64,000 nucleotides of DNA from positions 1,116,001 to 1,180,000 of the forward strand of contig NZ_CP014634.1 in NCBI RefSeq assembly GCF_001586215.1, read 5' to 3'. Positions 11,071-20,968 of this stretch are shown piece after piece. The position numbers and the translations under genes were made by a program. The notes under the pieces are model-generated. The model saw nothing but the letters and a program-made list of their open reading frames with translations, had not been told where the DNA came from and searched no databases. Source of the stretch: Corynebacterium simulans. GTDB lineage: Bacteria; Actinomycetota; Actinomycetes; Mycobacteriales; Mycobacteriaceae. Every line of letters begins with the position of its first letter. Position 1 is the first letter of the stretch.

Positions 11071-12414
11071 GTGCAGGTAACCAAGACGGCCATCGAGGGC
11101 CTACTGTTCATCGAGCTTGACGTCCACGGAGACAATCGCGGCTGGTTCAAGGAGAACTGGCAGCGCGCAAAGATGGTTGACGCCGGGCTGCCCGATTTCC
11201 AGCCGGTGCAAAACAACGTCTCTTTCAACGCCGCGGCGGGCGTGACCCGCGGTCTGCATGCCGAGCCCTGGGACAAACTGGTAAGCGTGGCCCACGGCAA
11301 GGTCTTCGGCGCGTGGTGCGATCTGCGCGAAGGCTCCGAAACCTATGGTGAGCTGGTCACCCATGAAGTAGGCCCCGATACCGCCGTCTTCGTCCCGTGG
11401 GGCGTGGCCAACGGCTTCCAGGCGCTTGAGGAAACCGCGTATTCCTACTTGGTCAACGATCATTGGTCACCTGAGGCGGAGTACACCTTCGTCAATCTCG
11501 ACATGGTGGAATGGCCGCTCGATCCCACCGAAATCTCCGACAAAGACCGCGCGCACCCGCAGCTAGCGGACGTCACGCCCATGGCGCCGCGCAAGGTGCT
11601 GGTCACCGGCGCCAACGGCCAGCTGGGCCGCGCGCTACGCAAGGTACTACCGAACGCGGAGTTCTGCACGCGCGAGGAATTCGACATCACCAATCCGCCG
11701 CAGCGTCCTTGGCGCCGCTACAGCGCCATCATCAACTGCGCCGCCTACAACGACGTCAACGGCGCAGAAAGCGACCGCGCCCGCGCCTGGGAAGTCAACG
11801 CGCTGGCACCTGCCAAGCTGGCGCGCATCGCCGCCGATAACAACTTGACGTTTGTGCACGTCTCCAGCGACTATATCTTCGACGGCGAAACCGAAGTGCA
11901 CACCGAGGAAGAAAGCCCTAGCCCGCTGAGCCTGTATGGGGCGTCGAAGGCGGCGGGTGAGGCGTCGGCAAGCGTGGCACCTAAGCACTATGTGGTGCGC
12001 ACCTCGTGGGTCTTTGGCGAGGGCAACAACTTCATCAAAACCATGGCTCAGCTGGCAAATAAGGGCATCGAGCCGAAGGTCATCAATGACCAGCGCGGCC
12101 GGCCCACCTTTGCAGAGGACCTGGCCAAGGGCATCGCGCACCTGCTGGAAACCCAGGCGCCTTATGGCATCTACAACCTCTCCTCCGGGGGCGATACCGT
12201 GGGCCGCGATGAACTCGCCATGGCCACGTTCATCGGCATGGGGCACGACCCCGCCGAGGTCCACTCGGTCAGCACCGCGGAGTACGGCGTCGAGCCTGCC
12301 CGCCGGCCCAGCGAATCTACGCTGGATCTTTCCAAGATTGAGGCCACCGGCTTTAGCCCGATGAATTGGCGCGCCGCGCTAGCGCTCTACCTTGCGCTTT
12401 ATCCTTTGGATTAG
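11071..12414 (+). CDS. rmlCD: Fused dTDP-4-dehydrorhamnose 3,5-epimerase / reductase
   Basis: The 447-aa bifunctional protein should carry out the last two steps of dTDP-L-rhamnose synthesis. Residues 1-165 are an RmlC cupin ([34 protein letters not shown] with its catalytic His, [14 protein letters not shown]). After a short linker, residues 172-447 are Rml[52 protein letters not shown] and [14 protein letters not shown]. The GTG at 11071 is used. The RmlC-RmlD fusion is known in Corynebacterium. The rmlA start follows 10 bp after the stop. Confidence 0.93.
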   Translation: MQVTKTAIEGLLFIELDVHGDNRGWFKENWQRAKMVDAGLPDFQPVQNNVSFNAAAGVTRGLHAEPWDKLVSVAHGKVFGAWCDLREGSETYGELVTHEVGPDTAVFVPWGVANGFQALEETAYSYLVNDHWSPEAEYTFVNLDMVEWPLDPTEISDKDRAHPQLADVTPMAPRKVLVTGANGQLGRALRKVLPNAEFCTREEFDITNPPQRPWRRYSAIINCAAYNDVNGAESDRARAWEVNALAPAKLARIAADNNLTFVHVSSDYIFDGETEVHTEEESPSPLSLYGASKAAGEASASVAPKHYVVRTSWVFGEGNNFIKTMAQLANKGIEPKVINDQRGRPTFAEDLAKGIAHLLETQAPYGIYNLSSGGDTVGRDELAMATFIGMGHDPAEVHSVSTAEYGVEPARRPSESTLDLSKIEATGFSPMNWRAALALYLALYPLD

Positions 12415-12424
12415 GCTTTCAATC

Positions 12425-13291
12425 ATGAAAGGCATCATCCTCGCGGGCGGTTCAGGCACACGCCTCTACCCCATCACCAAGGGCATCTCGAAGCAGCTCA
12501 TGCCGATCTATGACAAACCCATGGTCTATTACCCGCTCAGCACCCTGATTCAGGCGGGGATTCGGGAGATCCTCATCATCACAACCCCCGATGATTCGGC
12601 GTCTTTTGAGCGCCTGCTTGGCGACGGCTCCCAACTAGGCCTCATGCTTTCCTACGCAGTGCAGCCACGTCCAGAGGGCCTAGCGCAGGCCTTCCTCATT
12701 GCGGAGGATTTCATCGGCGATGACTCCGTGGCCTTGGTACTGGGCGATAACATCTTCGAAGGCCACGGCTTTGCCACCGCCTTGGGCCAGTGCCGCGACC
12801 CCGAAGGCGGAATCATCTTCGCCTACGAGGTCTCCGATCCGCAGCGCTATGGCGTGGTGGAATTCGACGCGGCAGGCAACGCGCTGTCCATCGAAGAAAA
12901 ACCAGCCCAACCCAAGTCCAATCATGCCGTGGTTGGTTTGTATTTCTACGATAACTCAGTAGTCGACATTGCCAAGGGCATCCGCCCGAGCGCCCGCGGC
13001 GAGCTGGAAATCACCGCCGTCAACGAGGAGTACCTGCGCCGCGGCAAGCTGCGGGTGCAGCGGATGCAGCGCGGCGACGTGTGGCTCGATACCGGAACGG
13101 TGGACTCGATGAGCGAGGCCTCCGCCTACGTCGAGGTGATGCAAAAGCGCACCGGCACCGTCATCGGCTCGCCGGAGGTGGCGGCCTACCGGGAAGGTTT
13201 CATCTCCCGCCCCGCCTTGGCCGCGCTGGCAGAGCCGCTGATGAAGTCCGGCTACGGCTCCTACCTGCTGGCCTCGGCGCGCGAGGATTAA
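12425..13291 (+). CDS. rmlA: Glucose-1-phosphate thymidylyltransferase
   Basis: This 288-aa enzyme makes dTDP-glucose from dTTP and glucose-1-phosphate, the first committed step of dTDP-rhamnose synthesis. It has the nucleotide-binding signature [18 protein letters not shown], the [16 protein letters not shown] motif, [12 protein letters not shown] with the metal-binding Asp, and [15 protein letters not shown]. Length is normal for the family. The start at ATG 12425 is 10 bp after rmlCD, so it is cotranscribed and probably translationally coupled. Confidence 0.95.
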   Translation: MKGIILAGGSGTRLYPITKGISKQLMPIYDKPMVYYPLSTLIQAGIREILIITTPDDSASFERLLGDGSQLGLMLSYAVQPRPEGLAQAFLIAEDFIGDDSVALVLGDNIFEGHGFATALGQCRDPEGGIIFAYEVSDPQRYGVVEFDAAGNALSIEEKPAQPKSNHAVVGLYFYDNSVVDIAKGIRPSARGELEITAVNEEYLRRGKLRVQRMQRGDVWLDTGTVDSMSEASAYVEVMQKRTGTVIGSPEVAAYREGFISRPALAALAEPLMKSGYGSYLLASARED

Positions 13292-13301
13292 TCAGGCGGT
13301 T

Positions 13302-13922
13302 TTAGTAGCCGCGGGCGACGTATTCGTCGATGCGCGCGGCCTCTGCGCCCACGGTGGTCTCATCGCCGTGGCCCGGCAGCACGCGGGTCTCGGCGGGCAG
13401 GTTGAAGACCACGTTACGCAGGGATTCGATGATGACGTCAAAGTCGGAGTACTTGCGGCCGGTGGCACCAGGGCCGCCGTTGAAAAGCGTATCGCCGGAA
13501 AGCAGCACGCCCTCGCTCGGCAGGTGAAGCACCACGCAGCCCGGCGAGTGGCCCGGCGTATGGAAGACGGTGATGTCTTCGCCGCTGACCTGGAACTGCT
13601 GGTTATCCTCCAGCGGGTGGAACGCGGCGCCGCCGTTGGATTCTTCCCACAGCATCTGGTCATCTGGGTGGAGGTAGACTTCGGCGCCAAAGCGCTCGGC
13701 GGCCGCCGGCGCCAAGTCACAGTGATCGTTGTGCGCGTGGGTGAGCAGGATGCCCTTGACCGAACGATCGCCCACGAGCTCGGCCACCGCATCCAAGTCG
13801 TGGGAGGGGTCCACGACGTACACACCCGAAGCATCGCCTACGACGTAGACGTTATTGTCCACGTCCCACTCGCCGCCGTCTAGGCGGAACTTGCCTTTGG
13901 TTACAGCCTTGTCGATCTGCAT
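13302..13922 (-). CDS. Metallo-beta-lactamase-fold hydrolase (probable S-formylmycothiol hydrolase partner)
   Basis: The 206-aa protein has the binuclear metal site of the glyoxalase-II group: LLTHAHNDHCD (HxHxDH), FHTPGHSPGCV, LSGDTLFNGGPGA and VLPGHGDETT. The start is set at ATG 13922 (MQIDKAVTKG), since an upstream in-frame extension overlaps the preceding gene's stop region. It begins 19 bp after the mycothiol-dependent formaldehyde dehydrogenase and is clearly in its operon. By analogy with the glutathione pathway it would release formate from S-formylmycothiol; this is inference from context. It converges with rmlA. Confidence 0.85.
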   Translation of the reverse strand: MQIDKAVTKGKFRLDGGEWDVDNNVYVVGDASGVYVVDPSHDLDAVAELVGDRSVKGILLTHAHNDHCDLAPAAAERFGAEVYLHPDDQMLWEESNGGAAFHPLEDNQQFQVSGEDITVFHTPGHSPGCVVLHLPSEGVLLSGDTLFNGGPGATGRKYSDFDVIIESLRNVVFNLPAETRVLPGHGDETTVGAEAARIDEYVARGY

Positions 13923-13941
13923 TAGTTCTATTTCTCCTGAT

Positions 13942-15057
13942 CTATGCGAATTCAACGACGGAGCGCAGCACCTTGCCGGACTTCATGGTGGCGAAGGAAT
14001 CTTCGACCTCGTCCAAGGAGATGCGCTCGGATACGAACTTATCCAGCGGGAACTGGCCGTTGCGGTGCAATGCCACATATGCAGGGAAGTCGCGCTCTGG
14101 CAAACAGTCGCCGTACCATGCCGGCTTGATGGAACCGCCGCGGCCGTAGAGGTCGATGGCTGGGATATCGACGTGGTCGGTGAGGTTAGGCACGCCCACC
14201 ATCACCATGCGGCCGGCATGGTCGCGGGAGTAGAAGGCCTGGCGCCAAGTCGGCTGGATGCCCACGGCGTCGATGGAAACGTCGGTGCCGAAGCCGCCGG
14301 TTAGCTGGCGTACGGCCTCGATGACCTCATCCTCACTCATGTCCTTAGAGTTGACGACATCGGTGGCGCCGAATTCACGCGCGGTCTCAAGCTTTGCCTC
14401 GTCGATGTCGACGGCGATGATCTTGGCCGCGCCCGCCAGCTTCGCACCGGCGATGGCTGCGGTGCCGACGCCGCCGCAACCAAAGACGGACACGGACTCG
14501 CCGAGCTGGATTTCCGCGGTATTGACGGCCGCACCCAAGCCAGCCATGATGCCGCAGCCCAAAAGTCCCGCCGCCGCCGGATCCTCTTCCGGATCCACCT
14601 TGGTGCACTGCCCCTCGTGCACGAGGGTCTTCTCCGCAAAGGAGCCGATGCCCAAGGCAGGGGTCAGTTCGGCGCCTGCGTCCTTATCATCCTCAGCCAG
14701 GTACATCTTGGCGGAGGCGTTGTGGGTATTAAAGCAGTACTTTGGCTCGCCCTTCTTGCAGGCGCGGCACTCGCCACAGACTGCGCGCCAGTTAAGGATG
14801 ACGAAGTCGCCCTCGGCAACGTGGGTAACGGCGGAGCCTACGCGCTCGACGACGCCCGCGGCCTCATGGCCAAGCAGAAATGGGAAGGCGTCCTCGATAT
14901 CGCCATCGCGATAAGCCAGGTCCGTGTGGCAGACTCCGCAGGCCTGCACCTTGACGATGACGTCGTTTGCGCCTGGCTCAGGGATCACGATGTTGACGGT
15001 CTCGACCGGTGCTCCCTTGGAGCGGGCAATTACGGCTTTAACAGTGTTGTTGCTCAT
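13942..15057 (-). CDS. adhE: S-(hydroxymethyl)mycothiol dehydrogenase
   Basis: This zinc alcohol dehydrogenase family protein (371 aa) oxidises the formaldehyde-mycothiol adduct with NAD+. It shows [13 protein letters not shown] (catalytic zinc Cys), [14 protein letters not shown], the four-cysteine structural zinc lobe [15 protein letters not shown], and the NAD motif [21 protein letters not shown]. Start ATG 15057 ([15 protein letters not shown]) fits homologues. Use of mycothiol rather than glutathione is inferred from the family (AdhE/FadH/MscR) and the actinobacterial host. It is the first gene of a two-gene unit with the MBL hydrolase. Confidence 0.9.
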   Translation of the reverse strand: MSNNTVKAVIARSKGAPVETVNIVIPEPGANDVIVKVQACGVCHTDLAYRDGDIEDAFPFLLGHEAAGVVERVGSAVTHVAEGDFVILNWRAVCGECRACKKGEPKYCFNTHNASAKMYLAEDDKDAGAELTPALGIGSFAEKTLVHEGQCTKVDPEEDPAAAGLLGCGIMAGLGAAVNTAEIQLGESVSVFGCGGVGTAAIAGAKLAGAAKIIAVDIDEAKLETAREFGATDVVNSKDMSEDEVIEAVRQLTGGFGTDVSIDAVGIQPTWRQAFYSRDHAGRMVMVGVPNLTDHVDIPAIDLYGRGGSIKPAWYGDCLPERDFPAYVALHRNGQFPLDKFVSERISLDEVEDSFATMKSGKVLRSVVEFA

Positions 15058-15167
15058 GCGGCCCCAGCGTACACGGATTTCCAGCAAGGCCGCACTAATG
15101 AAAATTCATTTCAGCAGATATGCGAAAGCGTGCGCGGGTTACCCCAGCGCACGCCGAAAATTAGAAA

Positions 15168-15980
15168 TTAAGAGCCAGCAATAACGTTTGCCGCATGCTC
15201 GTGGCCGCGCGCATTTACGTGAAGCGGCAGGTTGCCGTCGCCAGCAGTGAAGTCAACCAGGCCGGCCCACATGCGGCGATCCGCGGTGGCACACATGCCT
15301 TTATCGCGGGTGCTCGGCTTCAGGTCGAGGAACTCGGTCCCGGTACGCGCGGCCAAGTCCACCTGCATCCATTGGGAAGCATCCTCCCAAGCCCGCACAT
15401 TCGGCAAGAAGGTGTGATCGAGCGGTGCCGGACCCACGTGCAGCAGGCAATAGCTACCAGCAGAGCCGATGGTGGGATACCCGACGATCTGAATGCGCGC
15501 ATTTGGCGCCGCAGCACGGATGCGGCCGATGAGCGGAGCGTTCGCATCCACGAAGCGGCGGCGCAGCTCACCCTCGCTCATGCCTGGGTTGTTATACGTG
15601 TCATTAAAGCCCGTGGCGTAGAGAACGCGGCGGGTATTTGGGCTCAACGCGCCAGTCTGGATAGCGCGATCAACCTGGGCGAACATCTGCGGGCCGCGCG
15701 AGAAGGAAACAGCGCCGGAGCAAGAAAAGTCTGCGACCGGCAGGCCCAGCTTCGCGCCAGTGCGGCGGGCATAGTTATTAGACTGCGGACAATTCACGCC
15801 GCCAGCACTCTGGGAGCTCAGACGCGCGGTGAGATAAGCACCCGCGTCTGGGTCGGCCAACACGGAATCACCAAAGGCCACCAGATTTGCATCGGCTGCC
15901 ACCGCTTGAGGTGCCGTGCCCAGGCCTACCGCGATGCAGGTCGCAGCAAAAGCTGCCATTACCTTCTTTTTCAGGTTCAT
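15168..15980 (-). CDS. Secreted SGNH/GDSL-type esterase
   Basis: The 270-aa protein has a signal peptide (MNLKKKVMAAFAATCIAVGL, cleavage after AVAA near 28) followed directly by block I LVAFGDSVLADPDA with the nucleophile Ser. Block III GFNDTYNNPG and block V LHVNARGHEHAAN with the catalytic His complete the SGNH hydrolase pattern. Cysteine pairs (GGVNCPQ, FSCSG, SYCLL, GMCATAD) suggest extracellular disulfides. It is probably a secreted lipase or esterase; the substrate is unknown. It is divergently transcribed from the acyl-CoA synthetase gene. Confidence 0.88.
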   Translation of the reverse strand: MNLKKKVMAAFAATCIAVGLGTAPQAVAADANLVAFGDSVLADPDAGAYLTARLSSQSAGGVNCPQSNNYARRTGAKLGLPVADFSCSGAVSFSRGPQMFAQVDRAIQTGALSPNTRRVLYATGFNDTYNNPGMSEGELRRRFVDANAPLIGRIRAAAPNARIQIVGYPTIGSAGSYCLLHVGPAPLDHTFLPNVRAWEDASQWMQVDLAARTGTEFLDLKPSTRDKGMCATADRRMWAGLVDFTAGDGNLPLHVNARGHEHAANVIAGS

Positions 15981-16212
15981 GGATTTCCTCTCAAATTTTG
16001 CTGCCCATCATCTTAGCCCAACCTGGGCGGTCCGTTTAGAATCAATATATGTTCTATGGCAAAAATATACTATAGTCCACAGGGGCAACTTCTGTAACAT
16101 TAGTAACAATCTTCCGAGCCGCGCAACGGTCTGTGCAGCCCACACGATTTACAAGCCGGTAGCCTAACTGTCGCGCTAGCTTTCCCTTATTGACGTAGGA
16201 CTTTTACTCAAC
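15981..16212. promoter_or_regulatory. Divergent promoter region, SGNH esterase / acyl-CoA synthetase
   Basis: This 232-bp gap is AT-rich in its centre (TCAATATATGTTCTATGG, AAAAATATACTATAG) and holds several TANNNT-type -10 candidates on both strands. I see no ORF or RNA gene in it. Confidence 0.35.
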
Positions 16213-17862
16213 ATGCCTTTTAATTTCTCTGATTTAACCTTCCACGCCGCTGCCCTGAGCCGCTTTATCCCGCAGCTTTTTAAGTCCGGCATCATCACCC
16301 ACCGTGATGGCATCACCCCGCTGCTCAAGGCCGGCCCCATCTTAAGCCGCTACCGCTTTACCACTGCCCGCGAGCTCGAGCAGGGCTATATCACCTGCCC
16401 AGAGCGCCTCGCGCTAATCGACGACGACGGCACCCTCACCTACCGCCAACTGCGCAACAACGCGCAGACCCTGGCCAAGCACCTACGCAGCCTCGATCTG
16501 CCAGAAATCCGCCTCGGCGTGATGGCCCGCAACGGCCGCGGCATCATCACCCCATTAGGCGCCAAGGGATACGCAGGCGCGCATATCTTCCTGCTCAACG
16601 TCGGTTCTTCCCCAGAGCAGCTCGCAGGCTGCATCGAGGAAAACAACATCAACGTGCTCGTCATCGACGACGAATTCATCGACCGCCTCGATCCCGCCTA
16701 TCACGAGAGGATCGCCGTTATTATCGGGCATGACTCGGGCGCGGAACATTTCGGGCTGCCGACGCTAGACGGCATCGTCAAGCACGCCGAAGCAGTGCGC
16801 GACATCCGCTTGCCAAAGTATCCGAAGCACGGGCACATCGTGCTGATGTCTTCTGGCACCACCGGCATCCCCAAGGGCATCATGCGCCCGGAGCCGACGC
16901 TGCCGGTCGTGCTGGCATCCATCGTGGAAAACATCCCCTGGCGTGCCAACCAGAAGGTGCAGATGACCGCATCCATCTTCCACACGTGGGGCTGGGCCTG
17001 CCTCAATATCGCGCTGGGACTGCGCAATACCATCGTGACCCGTCGCGTCTTCGACCCGGCGGCCGCGCTCGATGACATCCAGCGCTACCAGCTCGATGGT
17101 CTGCTTTCCTCCCCCGTCTTCTTCCGCCAGATGGTTGAGGTTGACCCGGATTCGGCGTATGACACCTCTTCGCTGAAGTTCATTGCCTCCGCCGGGCATG
17201 CGCTGACCCCGGAGATCGTGAAGGAAACCCACGAGCGCTTCGGCCCGATTCTCTGCAACGTCTATGGCTCCACGGAGCTGGCGCTGGCGTCGACGGCCAG
17301 CATGGAAGAGGTGGCTAAAGACCCGACCATCGGCGGCAAGATTGCCTCCGGCACTAAGCTGCGCATCCTCGATGAGGAGGGCAATGAGGTTCCGCGCGGC
17401 GAGGTCGGCGAGATCTACCTGACCAATTCCACCGCACTCATTGGCTATACCAATCCGAAGATCCCACTCCACAAGGTCGATGGCCTCATTTCCATCGGGG
17501 ACTTGGGCTATATCGACCCCGAGGGCTACCTGCATGTGGTGGGCCGCGCCGATGACATGATCATCGTCGGCGGCGAGAACGTGCACCCGCAGTCGGTGAC
17601 GGAGGTACTCGAGGCCATGCCGGGCATCGCGGAGGTGCATGCCGGTGGCGTGGAGGATGAAACCACCTTCCAGCGCATCGCCGTGTGGGCGGTGACCACG
17701 CGGGACGCCCTAGGCAACGCCGTGACTGCCGACGCCATCCGTGCCTGGGTCCGCGAGAACCTGGCGGACCACTCCGTGCCGCGCGATGTCCACTTCCTGG
17801 ACAAACTCCCGCGCAATGCCACGGGCAAGGTGGTGCCGCGCCTGCTGCACGGCACCGACTAA
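16213..17862 (+). CDS. AMP-forming acyl-CoA synthetase (FadD-like)
   Basis: This 549-aa member of the ANL superfamily activates a carboxylic acid, probably a fatty acid, with ATP and CoA. The phosphate loop is IVLMSSGTTGIPKGIM. The later motifs are YGSTELALAST, SIGDLGYIDPEGYLHVVGRADDMIIVGGENV and a C-terminal LPRNATGKVVPR with the catalytic lysine. N-terminal residues 1-60 are hydrophobic but show no signal peptide. It is next to a secreted esterase gene, so the pair could release and activate host or medium lipids (inference). The chain-length specificity cannot be told. Confidence 0.9.
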   Translation: MPFNFSDLTFHAAALSRFIPQLFKSGIITHRDGITPLLKAGPILSRYRFTTARELEQGYITCPERLALIDDDGTLTYRQLRNNAQTLAKHLRSLDLPEIRLGVMARNGRGIITPLGAKGYAGAHIFLLNVGSSPEQLAGCIEENNINVLVIDDEFIDRLDPAYHERIAVIIGHDSGAEHFGLPTLDGIVKHAEAVRDIRLPKYPKHGHIVLMSSGTTGIPKGIMRPEPTLPVVLASIVENIPWRANQKVQMTASIFHTWGWACLNIALGLRNTIVTRRVFDPAAALDDIQRYQLDGLLSSPVFFRQMVEVDPDSAYDTSSLKFIASAGHALTPEIVKETHERFGPILCNVYGSTELALASTASMEEVAKDPTIGGKIASGTKLRILDEEGNEVPRGEVGEIYLTNSTALIGYTNPKIPLHKVDGLISIGDLGYIDPEGYLHVVGRADDMIIVGGENVHPQSVTEVLEAMPGIAEVHAGGVEDETTFQRIAVWAVTTRDALGNAVTADAIRAWVRENLADHSVPRDVHFLDKLPRNATGKVVPRLLHGTD

Positions 17863-17902
17863 CCCACGCCTATTCCTCTCAAGACGTAGAACCCTCCGAG
17901 CC

Positions 17903-17978
17903 AAAACTGCCCGAGTTGCCAAAACCTTCGCTCCTAACCGCAGGGAACAACGTTGTTTTTGGCAACTCGGGCAGTTTT
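17903..17978. repeat. Perfect 22-bp inverted repeat with 32-nt loop
   Basis: AAAACTGCCCGAGTTGCCAAAA (17903-17924, 22 nt) recurs as an exact inverse complement at 17957-17978. The loop contains CCGCAGGGAACAACG. It fills the convergent gap between the acyl-CoA synthetase and nagE, and the flanking T and A runs would let it terminate transcription both ways. The exactness of the arms and the long loop are unlike an ordinary terminator and suggest a dispersed palindromic element. Confidence 0.8.
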
Positions 17979-18003
17979 TGTGTCTGGGATTTAATCCAGC
18001 CGG

Positions 18004-20127
18004 CTAGCTGCTGCGCTTGACGGTTGCTGCGACTTCGCCTGGCAGGGCATGGCCCTCGCGAGCGATGTCGACTCCGGCGACCTGCTTGGCCGTCGGGCAC
18101 ACCACCGGGGTGATGAGGTTGACGCCGCGCTCGCGCAGCTTGCTTGCCTCCACCGCGATGATCGGCGTGCCGGCAGTGACGGTATCGCCCTTCTTAGCCA
18201 GGGCGGTGAAACCTTCGCCCTTGAGCTCCACGGTGTCGATGCCGATGTGAATGAGCAGGTCCAGCCCATCCGCGGTCTTCATGCCGAAGGCGTGGCGCGT
18301 CTTAAAGATCATGGTGATGGTGCCGTCTACCGGGGCGCAGACGTCGAAGGCATCGACGGCATCAGGCATCACCGCGAAGCCTTCACCCACCATGCCCTGC
18401 ACAAAGGACGCATCCGGGACCTGGGAGAGCTCGACAACGTCTCCGGCGAACGGGGTGCGCACGTCGACGCCAGCGGCATCACCGCTTCCGCTCTGAGCGG
18501 CAGCGGCGCTGGCTCCAGCACCTGCCGCGCTCGCTGCACCAGTCGTGGCCAGGGCCGGGGAGCCGTGGCGCAGCTGGTGGCTGACCTCGTCATACATGAA
18601 TTGCACGGCCGGGCCCACGATGACCTGGACGCTCTTCTCGGAGGGGTGGATGACGCCGGAGACGGCGGCGCGTTTGATCACGGAGTCGTCGACAAGCGCC
18701 TGCTCCTTCACGCCGACGCGCAGGCGCGTGGTGCAGTAGTCCAATGAGTCAATGTTGTCCTTGCCGCCGAGACCCTCGATGATGCGGGCGGCATCACGAG
18801 CAGTCTTCTCATCGCCGGTGGCGGAATCCTCCATGGAATCTGCTACCGCATCGTCCTCGCCGCGGCCCGGGGTCTTGAGGTTGAGCCAGCCGATAAGGAA
18901 GTAGAAGATGACGAAGTACAGGGCGAAGAAGCCCACACCCATGACCAGCAGCATGTACCACTTATTAGCCAGCGGGTTCTGTGAGGAGAGCAACATGTCC
19001 ACGAAACCGGCAGAGAAGCCAAAGCCGGCGGTCCAATCCATGGCGGAAGCGATGAAGACGGACAGGCCCATCAGCAGCGCGTGCACCACGTAGAGCAGCG
19101 GGGCGACGAACATGAAGGAGAACTCCAGCGGCTCAGTCACGCCGGTGAAGAAGGAGGCCAAAGCACCTGCGGCCATCAGGGAACCGACGACCTTGCGCTT
19201 GTTCTTATCCGCGCGCAGGTACATGGCGAGTGCCGCGCCCGGCAAGCCGAACATCATGACTGGGAAGAAGCCCGCCTGATAGCGGCCGACGACGCCCTCG
19301 ACCGTGCACTGGCCGTTGGCCCAAATGCCCGGGCAATCGGCGGCGGAGGTAGCAGTAGCGGCTGCCTCGATGGTCTTCTGACCAGCCTGGAAGTTGCCGA
19401 TGTCATTGATACCGATGACATCGAACCAGAAGACGGAGTTCAGCGCGTGGTGCAGGCCGGTCGGGATGAGCAGGCGGTTAGCCACGCCATAAATACCGGC
19501 GCCCGCCGCGCCCAATCCTTGGATGGAGGTACCGAAGTTAAAGAGCGCGTTGTAGATGAACGGCCACACGAAGTAGAGGATGCCGGAAATCACTATGGCG
19601 ATGACGGCGGTAAGAATCGGCACGAGGCGCCGTCCTGAGAAGAAAGCCAAAAAATCCGGCAGCTTGGTGCCGTGGAAGCGGTTATATACCCAGGCCGCCA
19701 TGACGCCGGCGAGGATGCCGAAGAGGACGTTGCCGCCGCCCACGGCGTTCCAGCCTTCCGCGGCCCATTCCAGGGCCTCATCGCCGGTCAGCGCGGTGGG
19801 GTCTTCGATGCCGCGGTAGCCGGCCACGGCCTCCGGGCCCAGCAGCTTCATGAAGGTGGCGAAGGCCAGGAAACCAGAGAGCGCCGCGGCGCCGTTGGAA
19901 TCCTTGGCCAGGCCGAAAGCAATGGCGATGGCGAAGATCCAGCCCAGGTTGGACAGCACCGCGTCGCCGGAGCTGATCAGCAGCTGGGCGGCGAGGTTAT
20001 CCGGGCCAGCCGCGCTGGAGATCCAGTAGCCAACGCCACTGAGGATCGCCGCGACGGGCAGCACCGCCACAGCGCCCATGAGGGCTTTTCCGAGCCGCTG
20101 CAGCGGCCCCATGACATCGATTTTCAT
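18004..20127 (-). CDS. nagE: PTS EIICBA transporter, N-acetylglucosamine/glucose type
   Basis: The 707-aa protein imports and phosphorylates a sugar using phosphotransfer from HPr. Order: membrane EIIC (about residues 1-415, with GVTEPLEFSFMFVAPLLY), EIIB (about 445-520, phosphocysteine near residue 465 in DYCTTRLRVGV), an Ala-rich linker, then EIIA (about 560-700, LLIHIGIDTVELKGEGF with the active His, and FALxKxGDxVxAG-like motif). It is encoded 42 bp after nagB and downstream of nagA, so N-acetylglucosamine is the likely substrate. A glucose PTS (PtsG) has the same architecture, and context decides. Start ATG 20127 follows AGGAG. Confidence 0.85.
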   Translation of the reverse strand: MKIDVMGPLQRLGKALMGAVAVLPVAAILSGVGYWISSAAGPDNLAAQLLISSGDAVLSNLGWIFAIAIAFGLAKDSNGAAALSGFLAFATFMKLLGPEAVAGYRGIEDPTALTGDEALEWAAEGWNAVGGGNVLFGILAGVMAAWVYNRFHGTKLPDFLAFFSGRRLVPILTAVIAIVISGILYFVWPFIYNALFNFGTSIQGLGAAGAGIYGVANRLLIPTGLHHALNSVFWFDVIGINDIGNFQAGQKTIEAAATATSAADCPGIWANGQCTVEGVVGRYQAGFFPVMMFGLPGAALAMYLRADKNKRKVVGSLMAAGALASFFTGVTEPLEFSFMFVAPLLYVVHALLMGLSVFIASAMDWTAGFGFSAGFVDMLLSSQNPLANKWYMLLVMGVGFFALYFVIFYFLIGWLNLKTPGRGEDDAVADSMEDSATGDEKTARDAARIIEGLGGKDNIDSLDYCTTRLRVGVKEQALVDDSVIKRAAVSGVIHPSEKSVQVIVGPAVQFMYDEVSHQLRHGSPALATTGAASAAGAGASAAAAQSGSGDAAGVDVRTPFAGDVVELSQVPDASFVQGMVGEGFAVMPDAVDAFDVCAPVDGTITMIFKTRHAFGMKTADGLDLLIHIGIDTVELKGEGFTALAKKGDTVTAGTPIIAVEASKLRERGVNLITPVVCPTAKQVAGVDIAREGHALPGEVAATVKRSS

Positions 20128-20169
20128 GCGAGGAGTCCTTTCACACTAGTAAGGAATTAGATGGAGTTT

Positions 20170-20949
20170 TTAGGAAAAGAGTGGGCGGTGCGGACGGTGC
20201 TTGTCCGCGAAAACGTAGTACTCGCGGTCCTCCAGCTGGGAGGCGGCGGCTTCATCGAGGATCACCGTGGCGCGCTGGTGCCACTGCAGGATCGACGCGG
20301 GGCAGTGCGCGGAGAGCGGGCCTTCCACCATGGCGTGGACCGCGCTGGCCTTGTTGCTGCCAGTGGCCAACAAGAGCAGGTGGCGGGCCTCACTGATGGT
20401 GCCCAATCCTTGGGTCAGCACGTGGCGCGGGACCTCGTCTTCGTTGTCAAAGAAGCGGGCATTGTCCTGCACGGTTTGCGGGTGCAGCGTCTTGATGCGG
20501 GTGCGTGATTGCAGGGAGCTCGACGGCTCGTTGAAGCCGACGTGCCCGTTGGCCCCGATGCCCAGCAGCTGGATGTCCACGCCGCCGGCATCACGGATGG
20601 CCTTGTCATAGGTGGCCGCGGCGGTGGCGGGGTCATCGGAGTCACCAGCGGGGCTTTTTACCAGGTCATCATCGAAATCCACGTGGCTGGTGAATTCGCG
20701 GCGGATGGTGGAATAGTAGGACTGCTCGTGGGTACGCTCCAGCCCGATGTATTCATCAAGCAGGAATGCGCGGCTGCGGGCAAAGCTCACCTCGCCGCGC
20801 TCATGGCGCGTAATGAGCTCCTTGTACATCGCTACCGGGGTCGATCCTGTGGCCAGGCCCAAGGTGGCGCCGGCGTTGGCGTAGTGCGCGAAGATGTCAG
20901 CGGCCTCCACGGCCACTTCGGCCGGCGTGGAGCGGATGAGGATTTCCAT
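20170..20949 (-). CDS. nagB: Glucosamine-6-phosphate deaminase
   Basis: This enzyme converts glucosamine-6-phosphate to fructose-6-phosphate and ammonia, feeding amino sugars into glycolysis. The 259-aa product begins [20 protein letters not shown] and contains [17 protein letters not shown] (phosphate binding), FLLDEYIGL (catalytic Asp), [15 protein letters not shown] and [13 protein letters not shown]. Start at ATG 20949 matches the family N-terminus. It sits 19 bp after nagA in the operon nagA-nagB-nagE. Confidence 0.95.
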   Translation of the reverse strand: MEILIRSTPAEVAVEAADIFAHYANAGATLGLATGSTPVAMYKELITRHERGEVSFARSRAFLLDEYIGLERTHEQSYYSTIRREFTSHVDFDDDLVKSPAGDSDDPATAAATYDKAIRDAGGVDIQLLGIGANGHVGFNEPSSSLQSRTRIKTLHPQTVQDNARFFDNEDEVPRHVLTQGLGTISEARHLLLLATGSNKASAVHAMVEGPLSAHCPASILQWHQRATVILDEAAASQLEDREYYVFADKHRPHRPLFS

Positions 20950-20968
20950 GAGATGCCTTCCTGTGTGT

